In this document: in pieces, positions 40,283-53,676 of the stretch | Numbering within the stretch: position 1 is the stretch's first letter | How the letters are laid out: each line of letters opens with the position of its first letter | Assembly: GCF_036320965.1 (NCBI RefSeq) | Contig: NC_092238.1 | Location: 56,215,907-56,279,906, forward strand | Source of the DNA: Panulirus ornatus | Taxonomy: Eukaryota > Arthropoda > Malacostraca > Decapoda > Palinuridae | Length of the DNA: 64,000 nucleotides | Direction: 5' to 3' | Notes under the pieces: generated by a model | Database searches by the model: none | Told to the model about the DNA's origin: nothing | The model's input: the letters and a program-made list of their open reading frames with translations, nothing else | Program-made: the position numbers and the translations under genes

Positions 40283-42324
40283 ACATACAGGAGGTCAAGA
40301 GAAAGGTGCAAGAGGTGAAAAAGAAGGAAAATGAGAGTTGGGGTGAGAGAGTATCATTAAATTTTAGGGAGAATAAAAAGATGTTCTGGAAGGAGGTAAA
40401 TAAAGTGCGTAAGACAAGGGAGGAAATGGTAACTTCAGTGAAGAGCGCAAATGGGGAGGTGATAACAAGTAGTGGTGATGTGAGTAGGAGATGGAGTGAG
40501 TATTTTGAAGGTTTGTTAAATGTGTTTGATGATAGAGTGGCAGATGTAGGGTGTTTTGGTCGAGGTGGTGTGCAAAGTGAGAGGGTTAGGGAAAATGATT
40601 TGGTAAACAGAGAAGAGGTAGCAAAAGCTTTGCGGATGATGAAAGCCGGCAAGGCAGCATGTTTAGATGGTATTGCAGTGGATTTTATTAAAAAAGGGGA
40701 TGACTGTATTGTTGACTGGTTGGTAAGGTTATCTAATGTATGTATGACTCATGGTGAGGTGCCTGAGGATTGGCGGAATGTGTGCATAGTGCAATTGCAC
40801 AAAGGGAAAGGGGATAAGAGTGAGTGCTCAAATAACAGAGGTATAAGTTTGTTGAGTATTCCTGATAAATTATATGGGAGGGTATTGATTGAGAGGGTGA
40901 AGGGATGTATAGAGCATCAGATTGGGGAAGAGCAGTGTGGTTTCAGAAGTGGTAGAGGATGTGTGGATCAGGTGTTTGCCTTGAAGAATGTATGTGAGAA
41001 ATACTTAGAAAAGTAAATGGATTTGTATGTAGCATTTATGGATCTGGAGAAGGCTTATGATAGATTTGATAGAGATGCTCTGTGGAATGTATTAAGAATA
41101 TATGGTGTGGGAGGCAAGTTGTTAGAAGCAGTAAAAAGTTTTTATCGAGGATGTAAGGCATGTGTACGTGTAGGAAGAGAGGAAAGTGATTGGTTCTCAG
41201 TGAATGTAGGTTTGCGGCAGGGGTGTGTGATGTCTCCATGGTTGTTTAATTTGTTTATGGATGGGGTTGTTAGGGAGGTGAATGCAAGAGTTTTGGAAAG
41301 AGGGGAAAGTATGAAGTCTGTTGTGGATGAGAGAGCTTGGGAAGTGAGTCAGTTGTTGTTCGCTAATGATACAGCGTTGGTGGCTGATTCATGTGAGAAA
41401 CTGCAGAAGCTGGTGACTGAGTTTGGTAAAGTGTGTGAAAGAAGAAAGTTAAGAGTAAATGTGAATAAGAGCAAGGTTATTAGGTACAGTAGGGTTGAGG
41501 GTCAAGTCAATTGGGAGGTAAGTTTGAATGGAGAAAAACTGGAGGAAGTAAAGTGTTTTAGATATCTGAGAGTGGATCTGGCAGCGGATGGAACCATGGA
41601 AGCGGAAGTGCATCATAGGGTGGGGGAGGGGGCGAAAATCCTGTGAGCCTTGAAGAATGTGTGGAAGTCGAGAACATTATCTCGGAAAGCAAAAATGGGT
41701 ATGTTTGAAGGAATAGTGGTTCCAACAATGTTGTATGGTTGCGAGGCGTGGGCTATGGATAGAGTTGTGCGCAGGAGGATGGATGTGCTGGAAATGAGAT
41801 GTTTGAGGACAATATGTGGTTTGAGGTGGTTTGTTGGAGTAAGTAACGTAAGGGTAAGAGAGATGTTTGGAAATAAAAAGAGCGTGGTTGAGAGAGCAGA
41901 AGAGGGTGTTTTGAAATGGTTTGGGCACATGGAGAGAATGAGTGAGGAAAGATTGACCTAGAGGATATATGTGTCGGAGGTAGAGGGAACGAGGAGAAGA
42001 GGGAGACCAAATTGCAGGTGGAAAGATGGAGTGAAAAAGATTTTGTGTGATCGGGGCCTGAACATGCAGGAGGGTGAAAGGAGGGCAAGGAATAGAGTGA
42101 ATTGGATCGATATTGTATACCGGGGTTGACGTGCTGTCAGTGGATTGAATCAGGGCATGTGAAGCGTCTGGGGTAAACCATGGAACGCTGTGTAGGTATG
42201 TATACTTGCGTGTGTGGACGTATGTATATACATGTGTATGGGGGTGGGTTGGGCCATTTCTTTCGTCTGTTTCCTTGCGCTACCTCGCAAACGCGGGAGA
42301 CAGCGACAAAGCAAGAAAAAAAAA
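40283..42324 (+). mobile_element. RTE LINE copy, RT to tail, three nonsense codons
   Basis: 5'-truncated in the linker. A single reading frame from 40306 runs to the normal stop near 42126 but carries three in-frame stops, each one base from the family codon: TAA at 41014-41016 (CAA in sisters), TGA at 41644-41646 (GGA) and TAG at 41959-41961 (AAG). RT motif A reads LEKAYDRFDRD. Motif C reads [11 protein letters not shown], so one catalytic Asp is changed to Asn. The C-terminal domain and short 3' UTR are complete, with an A-rich tail. Confidence 0.9.
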
Positions 42325-43233
<909 letters not shown>

Positions 43234-43351
43234 AGTATATACAGGTGGCGCTGCTCGACGGCTGCCCCGGCGCTAGAGCTCCCGACTTTTATCTCTCTTT
43301 TCTAACCTTTTTCCGATAAGTCTGCACTTTCTGGACCATTCTACAGTAACC

Positions 43352-43612
43352 ATGAATGCCTCTGGAGCAACTCTAACACTATGGAACCAGAAAATGTACT
43401 TGATTTGTGGTGCAATTCTGTGTGTTATGAAGGTGACTGCAGCCACGAATGTAAACATCCAGTATGACAGTGCTTCCCTAATCAGCCTGCGACCCTCGCT
43501 GGACTCACCTCTACCTGTTAAGTTCATCAATGATGTAAGAAGACTTCAAGAATTACAGGCAAGTTACAATGAGAAGGAATACTCAGAAAATGTAGCAGAG
43601 AAAAAGCACTGA
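43352..43612 (+). CDS. Short upstream ORF of the Rex1/L2-like LINE
   Basis: 86 codons beginning near the element's 5' end, with a hydrophobic stretch at residues 16-28 that looks like a signal peptide or membrane segment. The C-terminal half is Glu/Gln/Lys-rich. It ends in TGA directly followed, in the same frame, by the ATG of the endonuclease-RT frame (TGAATG at 43610-43615). It may be the N-terminal part of the main protein, separated by a mutated or recoded stop, or a short ORF1. No domain is recognised. Confidence 0.5.
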   Translation: MNASGATLTLWNQKMYLICGAILCVMKVTAATNVNIQYDSASLISLRPSLDSPLPVKFINDVRRLQELQASYNEKEYSENVAEKKH

Positions 43613-46278
43613 ATGCGGAGAAGAGGGCGACGCAGCGGTATACGTGTGAGAGTTAGGAGACGTGGCATGAGGACTCCGCTACCAGCCATCACCTTTGGTA
43701 ACGTACGCTCAATTAGAAATAAAATGGACGAGTTATGTACCAACTGTAAGTTTATTCAAGAATATAGAGACAGTGCAGTAATCGCCCTCACGGAAACCTG
43801 GTTGCAAGATCGGGATGCGGATAGCACACTGGCTATCGATGGGTTTGTGTTGGTACGGTCTGACAGGAAAGGTGTTGATAAGGACCGAGGGGGTGGGGTT
43901 GCCGCTTACGTGAATGACAGATGGTGTTCACAAATTAATGTTAAGAAGAGCTACTGTGACAACAACATCGAGTATTTAGCGTTCACCTGTCGACCCTTTT
44001 ATCTACCACGTGAATTTAATAAGATAATCCTAGTACGTGTATATATACCCCGGATGCGGACGAAGTTATAGCAGCTGATATACTAGACAATTGTGTTACA
44101 ATCTGTGAAAATGAGAGCCCGAACAGTGCAATAATTATTTTAGGAGATTTTAATCATTGTGATTTTCAAGGAAAAGTCCCTACGTACGAACAAACAGTAA
44201 ACTGTCCCACAAGAGGTAAGGCGACACTGGATAAGATGTATTGTAATATTAAAGATGGATATAAAGTTTTTAAACGAGCAAACATTGGAAATGGAGACCA
44301 TAACATGCTATACTGTGTACCTACATATAAACAATTACTGAAAAGAGTCAAATCGAAAGAAATTGAAATTAGAGAATGGGACGATAACAAGAGACAACGA
44401 TTACAAGCGTGTTTTGACTGTACAGACTGGTCTGTCCTGATAGAAAACAGGACTGATATCAACACTAACTTAGATATTTTCAATGAATACTTTCACTTTT
44501 GCTTTGATATGATCGTACCTACCAAAACAATAAAGATATACCCAAACAATAAACCATGGATTAAAAAAGAACTAAAATCTATGCTAAATGAAAAACACAG
44601 ACTCATGCGAAATGGAAGTGATGTTGAAAGAAGAACATTGCAAAGTAATATTGATAAAAAAAAATACTGAATCGAAAAGAATATACAAAGAAAAAGTTGA
44701 AGGCTTGTTTAGAACAAACAGAGTAAAAGACGCTTGGAAAGGACTTAAAACCCCGTGCGGGCACAAGAAGAAACAAAGTGTGCTTGAACCGGAAAATATC
44801 AACACATATGTGAATGAAATGAACGCGTTCTTTGCGAGATTTGAAAGACATGATTTCAGTGATGCGTGTAATGAGGTAATGACAGAAATTCAATCTAACA
44901 ATGATGAAAGAATTATAATTAGGCAAGAAGACGTACAGAAGTCCCTGCAGAATATTCGGGCAGGTAAAGCTACATGGCCAGACGGGATACCTGCTAGGGT
45001 CCTTAAATGCTGTGCAAAACAATTGACACCCGTACTGACCACATTATTTCAGGACTCGCTGGATCAGGGAGTGGTGCCTTATAAATGGAAAGAATCTGAA
45101 GTGAAACCTATTGCAAAAATTAATCACCCAAAAGATCACAAAGACTTCAGACCTGTAGTACTAACATCTAATATTATGAAATGTTTAGAAAGCATTGTGA
45201 AAAACTATATCTGTGAAAAAACAAATGATTTAAAAGACCCTATGCAATTTGCTTATCGTAATAATAGGAGTGTACAGGATGCAACACTTGTACTATTAAA
45301 TGATATTAATAAGCATTTAGATAAGCTCAAATCACAAATTAGAGCACTATACATTGATTTTAGTTCAGCATTTAATACAATGCAACCTCATATTTTGCTC
45401 AATAAAATGCTAGAATTGGGTGTAAATAGAAATATCTTAATATGGATTTTTAGCTTTTTAACCCAGAGACCCCAATATACCAATGTAAATAATGTTAAGT
45501 CTAATGTGATAGTCACCAACACAGGAGCCCCCCAAGGTTGTGTATTGTCCCCAGCTCTTTTCACCTTGTATACAGATGATTGTAGAAGTGAAATTGATGA
45601 TTGTACTATTATAAAATATGCTGACGATACAGTTATCTTAGGAAAAATTGTAAATAATAATAATTCGTTGACTGAAGTAAACAAAATTGTTTGGAGCTTA
45701 ATGTAAAGAAAACGAAAGAGATGATATTTGATTTCAGAACTAAAAATAAACACGTACCAGACCTGTTAACAATTGAGGAAGAAAACGTAGAAAGAGTAAA
45801 CCAGTATAAGTATTTGGGCTTTATGATTGATGACCAGTTGAAGGGAAGTGTTAATACAGATATGGTGTCAAGGAAATGTAACCAAAGATTACACTTTGTA
45901 CGTATCTTGCATAACCTACATGTAGATAAAATGGTCATTAGCCTATTTTACAAATCAATTCTAGAATCAGTTATAAATTTTTCAATCACTGCCTGGTATG
46001 GAAAACTTACTTGCAAAGATAAAAAGAAGTTGGGAAGGATTGTTAAGAAAGCAAGAAAACTAGGTGCGGAGACCGTATCACTGAATGAGCTTTATCAAAA
46101 AGGTACAATGAAACAAGTTGACAGAATGATGAAAGATGTAACGCATCCGTTACATAGTTGTTACACGGATCTTAAATCTGGTAGAAGGCTAGCTCTGCCC
46201 AAGCTGCACACTGATAGACACAAAAAGTCGTTTGTACCTAAAAGCATTCTGCTTTTCAATCATCTATCATCACTATAA
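43613..46278 (+). pseudogene. Rex1/L2-like endonuclease-reverse transcriptase, frameshifted
   Basis: The Arg-rich start (residues 1-20) leads to the endonuclease: ITFGNVRSIRNKMDEL near 25, VIALTETWLQ near 55 (catalytic Glu), and ILGDFNH downstream, after a frame change at about 44050. The RT lies in 44588-45706: IRAGKATWPDGIPARVL (fingers), ALYIDFSSAFNTMQPHIL (motif A), GAPQGCVLSPALFTLY (motif B) and IIKYADDTVILG (motif C with intact Asp pair). After a frame change at about 45690 the thumb/C-terminal part (45691-46278) has ELNVKKTKEMIFDFR and YKYLGFMID. Three frame changes (about 44050, 44660 in an A-run, 45690) are the main lesions seen; catalytic residues look intact. Confidence 0.87.
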
Positions 46279-46536
46279 CTTCTAGCTTTAAGTTTCATGA
46301 TAACTGTAGGTGATGGTTCATGATAGGGATGGTGACAAGCTGATATCGCATGTACACAATAGCAAAGTAACATTTTATATGAAATAACCTATGCAATATT
46401 TCTTGTTAATATTTTAATGGTTTTTTTTTTTTTTTTTACAACTACTAAGGAGCTCTAAAGCCAAAACGAATTTCATTTTGTATTACATTTTGTATAACAA
46501 TTTGACGAATAAAGTATCTTATCTTATCTTATCTAA

Positions 46537-46537
<1 letters not shown>

Positions 46538-46626
<89 letters not shown>

Positions 46627-46653
46627 TATATACTTATATACATATATATATAT

Positions 46654-46740
<87 letters not shown>

Positions 46741-46743
46741 TAT
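46538..46743. repeat. (TA)n array
   Basis: About 205 bases of TA with CATATATA/CTTATATA variants, between the LINE 3' end and an RTE copy. Confidence 0.95.
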
Positions 46744-48924
46744 TTTATTTACCTCGTTTTGTCGCTGTCTCCCGCGTTTGCGATGTAGCGCAATGAAACA
46801 GACGAAAGAAATGGCCCAACCCACCCCTATACACGTGTATATATACACGTCCCCACACGCAAATATACATACCCATACACCTCAATGTACACATATATAT
46901 ACACACATAAACATATACATATATACACATACACACAATTCGCACTGTGCCTTTATTCATTCCGATCGCCACCTCGCCACACATGGAATAACATCCCCCT
47001 CCCCCCTCATGATTACGACGTAGCGCTAGGAAAAGATAACAAAGGCCCCATTCGTTCACACTCATTCTCTAGCGGTCATTCAATAATGCCCGAAACCACA
47101 GCTCCCTTTCCACGTCCAGGCCCCACAAAACATTCCAGATGGTTCACATACCCTGTTTCAATCCATTGACAGCACGTCCACCTCGGCTTACACATCGATG
47201 CAATTCACTCTAATCCTTGCCGCTCTTTCACCCTCCTGCTTGTTCAGACCCCGATCACTCAAGATCTTTGTCACTCCATCTTTCCACCTCCAATTTGGTC
47301 TCCCACTTCTCGTTCCCTCCACCTCCCACACATATATCCTCTTGGTCAATCTTTCCTCACTCATTCTCTCCATGTGTCAAACCATTTCAAAACACCCTCT
47401 CCTGCTCTCTCGACCACGCTCTTCTTATTTCCACACATCTCTCTTACCCTTACATTACTTTCTCTGATAAAACCACCTCACAGCACATATTGTCCTCAAA
47501 CATCTCATTCCCAGCACATCCACCCTCCTGCGCACAACTCTATCCATAGCCCACGCCTCGCAACCATACAACGTTGTTGGAACCACTATTCCTTCAAACA
47601 GCCATTTTTGCTTTCGGAGATAATGTTCTCGACTTCCACACATTCTTCAAGGCTCACAGGATTTTCGTCCCCTCCCCCACCATATGATTCACTTCCGCTT
47701 CCATGGTCCCATCAGTTGCCAGATCCACTCCCAGATATCTAAAACACTTTACTTCCTCCAGTTTTTCTCCATTCCAACTTACCTCCCAAATTGACTTGAC
47801 CCTCAACCCTACTGTACCTAATAACCTTGCTCTTATTCACATTTACTCTTAACTTTCTTCTTTCACACACTTTACCAAACTCAGTCACCAGCTTCTGCAG
47901 TTTCTCACATGAATCAGCCACCAGCGCTGTATCATCAGCGAACAACAACTGACTCACTTCCCAAGCTCTCTCATCCCCAACAGACTTCATACTTGCCCCT
48001 CTTTCCAAAACTCTTGTATTCACCTCCCTAACAACCCCATCCATAAACAAATTAAACAACCATGGAGACATCACACACCCCTGCCGCAAACCTACATTCA
48101 ATGAGAACCAATCACTTTCCTCTCTTCCTACACGTACACATGCCTTACATCCTCGATAAAAACTTTTCTCTGCTTCTAACAACTTGCCTCCCACACCATA
48201 TATTCTTAATACCTTCCACAGAACTTCTCTATCAACTCTGTCATATGCCTTCTCCAGATCCATAAATGCTACATACAAATCCATTTTCTTTTTTAAGTAT
48301 TTCTCACATACATTTTTCAAAGGAAACACCTGATCCACACATCCTCTACCACTTCTGAAACCACAATGCTCTTCCCCAATCTGATGCTCTGTACATGCCT
48401 TCACCCTCTCAGTCAATACTCTCCCATATAATTTACCAAGAATACTCAGCAAACTTATACATCTGTAATTTGAGCACTCACTCTTATTCCCTTTGCCTTT
48501 GTACAATGGCACTATGCACGCATTCCGCCAATCCTCAGTCACCTCACCATGAGTCATACATACATTAAATAACCTTACCAACCAGTCAACAATACAGTCA
48601 CCCCCTTTTTTTATAAATTCCACTGTAATACCATCCAAACCTGCTGCCTTGCCGGCTTTCGTCTTCCGCAAAGCTTTTACTACCTCTTCTCTGTTTACCA
48701 AATCATTTTCCCTAACCCTCTCACTTTGCACACTACCTCGACCAAAACACCCTATATCTGCCACTTTATCATCAAACACATTCAACAAACCTTCAAAATA
48801 CTCACTCCATCTCCTTCTCACATCACCACTACTTGTTATCAACTCCCCATTTGCGCCCTTCACTGAAGTTCCCATTTGCTCCCTTGTCTTACGTACTTTA
48901 TTTACCTCCTTCCAGAACATCTTT
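46744..48924 (-). mobile_element. Mosaic RTE LINE copy (old 3' part, young 5' part)
   Basis: The low part (46744 to about 47690) has a diverged long-type 3' UTR and an indel-rich C-terminal region. The high part (about 47690-48920) is near identical to the copy at 36141-39156 and shares its extra A (at about 47788). The RT motifs LEKAYDRVDRE, GLRQGCVMSPWLF and [11 protein letters not shown] are all present in the 445-codon frame. The 5' edge falls at the start of the RT linker (KMFWKEVNK), where another RTE copy's T-run begins. Confidence 0.85.
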
Positions 48925-49668
48925 ATTTTTTTTTTTTTTTTTTCATACTTTGTCGCTGTCTCCCGCGTTTGCGAGGTAGCGCAAGGAAACAGACGAAAGA
49001 AATGCCCCCCCCCCCCCCCCATACACATGTACATACGTCCACACACGCAAATATACATACCTACACAGCCTTCCATGGTTTACCCAGACGCTTCACATGC
49101 CTTGATTCAATCCACTGACAGCACGTCAACCCCTGTATACCACATCGCTCCAATTCACTCTATTCCTTGCCCTCCTTTCACCCTCCTGCATGTTCAGGCC
49201 CCGATCACACAAAATCTTTTTCACTCCATCTTTCCACCTCCAATTTGGTCTCCCTCTTCTCCTCGTTCCCTCCACCTCCGACACATATATCCTCTTGGTC
49301 AATCTTTCCTCACTCATTCTCTCCATGTGCCCAAACCATTTCAAAACACCCTCTTCTGCTCTCTCAACCACGCTCTTTTTATTTCCACACATCTCTCTTA
49401 CCCTTACGTTACTTACTCGATCAAACCACCTCACACCACACATTGTCCTCAAACATCTCATTTCCAGCACATCCATCCTCCTGCGCACATCTCTATCCAT
49501 AGCCCACGCCTCGCAACCATACAACATTGTTGGAACCACTATTCCTTCAAACATACCCATTTTTGCTTTCCGAGATAATGTTCTCGACTTCCACACATTT
49601 TCAAAGGCTCCCAAAATTTTCGCCCCCTCCCCCACCCTATGATCCACTTCCGCTTCCATGGTTCCATG
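48925..49668 (-). mobile_element. RTE LINE copy, C-terminal part only
   Basis: T-run 48925-48943, a short 3' UTR with an expanded C-run (about 49004-49020), then an open frame on the minus strand for the C-terminal roughly 170 codons (MLYGCEAWAMD, RGRPNWRWKDGV). 5'-truncated at 49668, where the broken RNase H of the gypsy-like element resumes. No lesion is seen, so it is young. Confidence 0.88.
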
Positions 49669-49689
49669 TGTATATATATATACACAATC

Positions 49690-49830
49690 TTTAAAATGAT
49701 TAAATGTCCAGTCTACGGCAAGGCCTTCTACCACGGTTATTGAGTATTTCAATTCTGTCTTTGAACATGAGCGACTTGCGTAACCTATGGGAAAGAGCCT
49801 ACCCTTATTTGACTCCTGCATAAGTACAGC
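49690..49830 (-). pseudogene. Ty3/gypsy RNase H, N-terminal fragment
   Basis: The minus-strand frame gives GYASRSCSKTELKYSITVVEG followed by AVDWTFNHFKDCVY, the opening half of the Ty3/gypsy RNase H. It then stops at the insertion point. The rest of the domain is not present here or at 7850, so about 100 codons between RH and IN are lost or unrecognisable. Confidence 0.88.
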
Positions 49831-50039
49831 TCCAATACCCTATTTATATGCATTTGTACGCAAAATGAAGAGTTTCTGAAAGCTGGGTAACCGAAGAATG
49901 GGCGCCTCGATCAAGTGTTGCTTGAGCAAGATAAACGCATTGTTTTGCGCTGTGGATCATTGGAATGAAACTCCCTGTTTCAAAAGTAAAGTGAGTGGGT
50001 GAGCGATTTTTGCGAAATTTGCGATAAATCTTCAATAAT

Positions 50040-50900
50040 ATGCTGCTAAACCAAAGAAGGATCTCACTTGGTCTCATTTGGAATGCCGTTGAATACCGTT
50101 TTCGTCAACGGTGTGACCTGAGTAATTAATCCTTTTTTGTAGAAAGGAGCATCTGGATAAGTTTTAGGTTTGCAAACTTGAGTCGTAGGAATACTCTCTC
50201 AAGACTTTTGAAATGAGAAGGAATGTTCGGAGACATGACAATTACATCATCAAGATAAACTAATACCTCTTTGCCCAGCTTGTGACGACAAATGTTGGTC
50301 ATTAACCTCGAGAAGGTGATCGATGAGGAATGAAGATTGAAGGGCATGCATATGAATTGTTAATGACCATCTGGCGTACTGAACGCAGTCGGGGGCGGGT
50401 TTCGTCTGACAACGGAATCCGTCAAAATTCGCCAAATAAATCTAAAGTTGAAAGCACCTTTATATTTACCGAGGCTATGAAGAAGCTCTGATACCACTGG
50501 AAACACGAATGTTCTTTCAGCGTGACCTTGTTGAGTTTTCTAAAATCTATGAATGATCTAAAAGTTCCTCCTCTTCTCGGAACGATCAGAAGTGGTGAAT
50601 TCCATGGTGATCATGATTCTTCTGTAACATTTTCTTTCAACATATCCTGAACAAGCTTATTCGTTCTGTCTGCGCGCGTGTGGAAATCGATAGGCTAGAA
50701 CGTAAATGGGACGTTTGCTTTTCTTTAAGTTAATAGTGTGAGCATTCAAATGAGTTCTACCGAGTGGTTCTCCTGATAAGGCAATAGTAGACCTATACTG
50801 GATAAGTCTGCTAACTGGTCAGCATGCTTGGTTAATCCTACCTTAGAAATCATGTCAGCGGTGATATTGGGCAGCTGACTCGAACCGTGCACTGTTTAGC
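50040..50900 (-). pseudogene. Ty3/gypsy reverse transcriptase remnant
   Basis: Minus-strand frames give FICMPFNLHSSSITFSRLM then KEVLVYLDDVIVMSPN with the catalytic Asp pair of YLDD (frame 50347-50126). The fingers region upstream (to about 50900) is in broken frames, and a connection section lies below. In the family this copies element RNA into cDNA. Stops and frameshifts are frequent. Confidence 0.85.
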
Positions 50901-51126
50901 CAGAGGTAGGAGGAGTAGGTGCTGGAGGATTAGGTGAATATGAGACTAGACGGATGGTAAATTCATGCAACTCCTCGTCTTGAATTCTGGACTTCAAAAC
51001 GGAGAATTCCACAAGCTTAGCACCTCTGTGGAGACGGACAGGAGTGGGTCCCGTATTGGCAATGTATATGGCGACCTCAACATCTGCGGTCTTATCAATA
51101 GAAGCGTTCATCGATATTCCTTTCAA
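50896..51126 (-). pseudogene. Pol linker region between protease and RT
   Basis: An open frame of 76 codons containing NTGPTPVRLHRGAKLVEF, a stretch commonly found between protease and RT in gypsy-like Pol proteins (a dUTPase-like or linker fold is possible). It carries a Pro-rich C-terminus. No catalytic motif is seen. Confidence 0.55.
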
Positions 51127-51299
51127 TTATAAAGAGAAGCGTTCAACAATAACTCTAAGTGTGAAATTACCCTGCTTATGTCTGAGTCTATGGTCATGTA
51201 TCCATATTCCAGAAAGTGGAAGTGGAACCTTTGTTAACGTGTCACCATGCAAAGTCATGTTTGTTTTCAGTTTACCAGAGCAATGATGAGTGAAAAAGG

Positions 51300-51760
51300 A
51301 GAAAGGATGTGCATTGCCTACCGTGAGGCAGGGAGTGGGAGCAGATGCATTAATGACTTTGAGTGAGAACTCTTCTTCGACAATGGGAGGGAAGTATTAT
51401 CAATACAAACAACAATTACATAATAGATAGGAAAGATCCTATGTTGTGCCACAGAGTGGCGTCCCAGTAACACGTTAGCAGAAAAACTTACACCACAAAC
51501 AATGTTAGGGTTTATGGTAATGAGCGAGTTGCCTATGCGAATGCAAATTTCAATAGTCCCTCATACATCAAGACTTTCATTCGAGATACTTTTAAGGGAT
51601 GGGTAAAAGTCCGAGTATTGAACAAGTGCTTGAATAAAATCATAATGAACGATATCTGCTCCTTCGCCACTGTCTGGAAAGATTGTGATAGGCTGATCAT
51701 GAATAGAAACCTCTCAACCGAAACGTTTTGCATACAAAGATGCCAAAGAATGCAAATGTT
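51300..51760 (-). pseudogene. Retropepsin-like protease remnant
   Basis: In one minus-strand frame the region around 51677 reads ITIFPDSGEGADIV, the catalytic Asp-Ser-Gly of an aspartic retroviral protease. Further on it reads IRIGNSLITIN and then SANVLLGRHS, matching the flap side and the hydrophobic-Gly-Arg block near the protease end. At least one stop interrupts it. The family cuts the element's polyproteins. Confidence 0.75.
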
Positions 51761-51789
51761 TTAAGAGTTCTTTATAAGATGGAGTCCTC

Positions 51790-52890
51790 TCATGAGACGA
51801 GGACTGTCATCATTGATAATACGACGATGAACGTCTGTCTAGCTAAAGCTCGGCATCTCGCTAAAGTGTGTTTAACGTTCCTATGATATGAACACCTGTT
51901 TGGTGCAGTTGGCTGCGAGCGGGTGAAGGTCACCCTGGAGGAAATCATGGATCGGTCGGCATAATTGTGATGACCGTATGATGCCATAGATGGTTGTCTC
52001 CTTTTGTTTTGGTCATGGCGTGAAAACGAGTCCATTATGTAAGGACACACATTCACCTTATGTATTGGTTGGCGACAAAGGAAGCACGTAACTGTATTTT
52101 GTGTTTGTTACCAGTGACTCGCTTTCCTTGACCGCGAGACCAATTAGTGTGTTGACTTCTAGGATGTTTCGTCACACTTTGGGAAGCCGTCACCGTCCCC
52201 ACGGTCTTGGTATTGGTATAACCGCCTTTCTTTTGAGTGTAGTTCAACACTTTTGTTACTGACCATAATGGGTCGATATTCTCATTACGTAACCGCCTTC
52301 TTACGTCTGGGGGGAGGTTTTTTAGGATGAAGAATATATGTAATAATCCTGTAGGTCGTCTGCACATGTGTGTCAGGGTTCATATTGACTGATTCATAAG
52401 CCTGCCTAACTAATCTCATTCTTGAATGTAATGTACTCCAATGATCAGGGGCTGACGTATCATCCATGTATGTTTTGTTAGGAGCACGTAATAGGACATG
52501 TAGTAAACTATCTGAAAATGATTCGTCACAACCAAGATGTAGAGTTTTGAATGTTTGCTGAGTCATGAACAACCTTAGCATAATTATCAGGCTTGTTGAA
52601 GAAATCATTGAGGTTTTTAGCAGCCAATATAAGCGCTCTATCTCCTGATTCACCAATATATTCAACAATGCCCGCGGCGTTTCTAATCCATCGATCAAAA
52701 TTTGCAGTTTCACCATCAAATAACTCGTGTGGTTCCCTAGCGTGTTTTAGTGTAATAGCGTTTTTTTCTTTTTCTTTTCTTTCTTTTTGTGAAGGAATCG
52801 TTTGTCCCGAATTCCCCGTGATGTGGAGGGGGACGTGGGTGTAGGTGAGGTAACGTGAAAGAAGGTTTCTGTAGGTCATCTGTGTCACCA
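51790..52890 (-). pseudogene. Ty3/gypsy gag remnant with altered zinc knuckle
   Basis: Overlapping minus-strand frames (52888-52526, 52719-52285, 52367-52053, 52056-51790) are pieces of one Gag. The capsid-like part begins near PHELFDGETANFDRWI, followed by a helical, Asp/Leu-rich region. A basic Gln/Lys-rich region leads to CSYHRNVKHTLARC at about 51880. That fits the CX2CX4HX4C zinc knuckle except that the second Cys is His. Gag packages element RNA. Frameshifts divide this copy. Confidence 0.78.
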
Positions 52891-53676
52891 GAATCTGTCA
52901 AAACAGCATTGTGTTACGTCGTCAATTTAGAAGGCTGGTCCCGTTTATAATAAGACATTCTAGGTAAATTTCCTATTACATATGAACCATTGTCGGACAT
53001 GTATTAAAATCAAAGCCATTGGAGGCACATGATAACCATAAACATGGAATAGAAATAACACTATTTGCTTAATCCAAAATACATATGATTCTTATTTGAA
53101 AATGTTGTAATGAACTGAAGTCATAAGAAAGTTAAAAAAGAAAAAAAAGATTTTACCAAAGTTGTGCTTAATATTAAGACATAATGAATGATATAAGACC
53201 CTATTTATGAAAGGAGTTATCACCAAAGAATATAACTGAACGGAAAAACAGAGTTTTTATCTGAGTTGGAGAATCTCCAAGCCGTCTTGGGTATAGCGAG
53301 GCGGAGATGTGTGCAGAATAGCGGCTCTCTAAAAGATAAGTGGATGGCGTCACGGATGATGAGACGAACAGGATCGTGGACCTTGCCTGAAATGGCTCGA
53401 TCTGATGACAGCACTACACAATTGTGGTCCTGTGATGATTTCCCTTGCAAGTGACCCAGTGTCAGCAGTGCAATAAAGACGTATCTTCGATGCAGGGAGG
53501 TATAGGCAATGGATCAGGTAACTGGCCGTGGGTTCAGCCAATACTGCGAGCGCCAGTACTGTTTGCTGCGTCAGGTCGGCTTGTATAAATGCTGGGAACG
53601 CTAGGCGTAGACATATGTAGCAGGTATGATGGTCGTCCGTGGTCACGCAAGTTCTTACGTCGCCGCCACCACTAGT

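Larger units (their letters stand above)
43244..46537 (+). mobile_element. Rex1/L2-like LINE, near full length
   Basis: About 3.3 kb. A GC-rich start (GTGGCGCTGCTCGACGGCTG) precedes a small ORF (43352-43612) and the EN-RT ORF (from 43613). The 3' UTR ends AATAAAGTATCTTATCTTAT with about four TCTTA units (46514-46538). Short tandem repeats at the 3' end in place of poly(A) are a known trait of CR1/L2/Rex-type LINEs. (TA)n follows. This is a single copy in the window apart from an RT scrap of the same type at 57950-58260. Confidence 0.85.
49669..53676 (-). mobile_element. Ty3/gypsy-like element, 5' half (gag-PR-RT-RH)
   Basis: Internal region of a decayed minus-strand LTR element. From the LTR at 53677 downward it holds an unassigned leader (53676 to about 52890), gag, protease, a linker, RT and the first part of RNase H, which breaks at 49669. 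There is no integrase or env on this side. Length and content complement the half at 4258-7850; together they make about 8.1 kb, a usual size for an env-bearing gypsy element. Just inside the LTR, the minus strand reads TGGTGGCGGCGACGTAAG (about 53650-53668), a candidate primer-binding site. Confidence 0.88.

Noticed and set aside
43352..43612. Host secreted-protein gene, because of the signal-peptide-like start
   Set aside because: It is continuous with the LINE endonuclease frame and lies within the element's boundaries.
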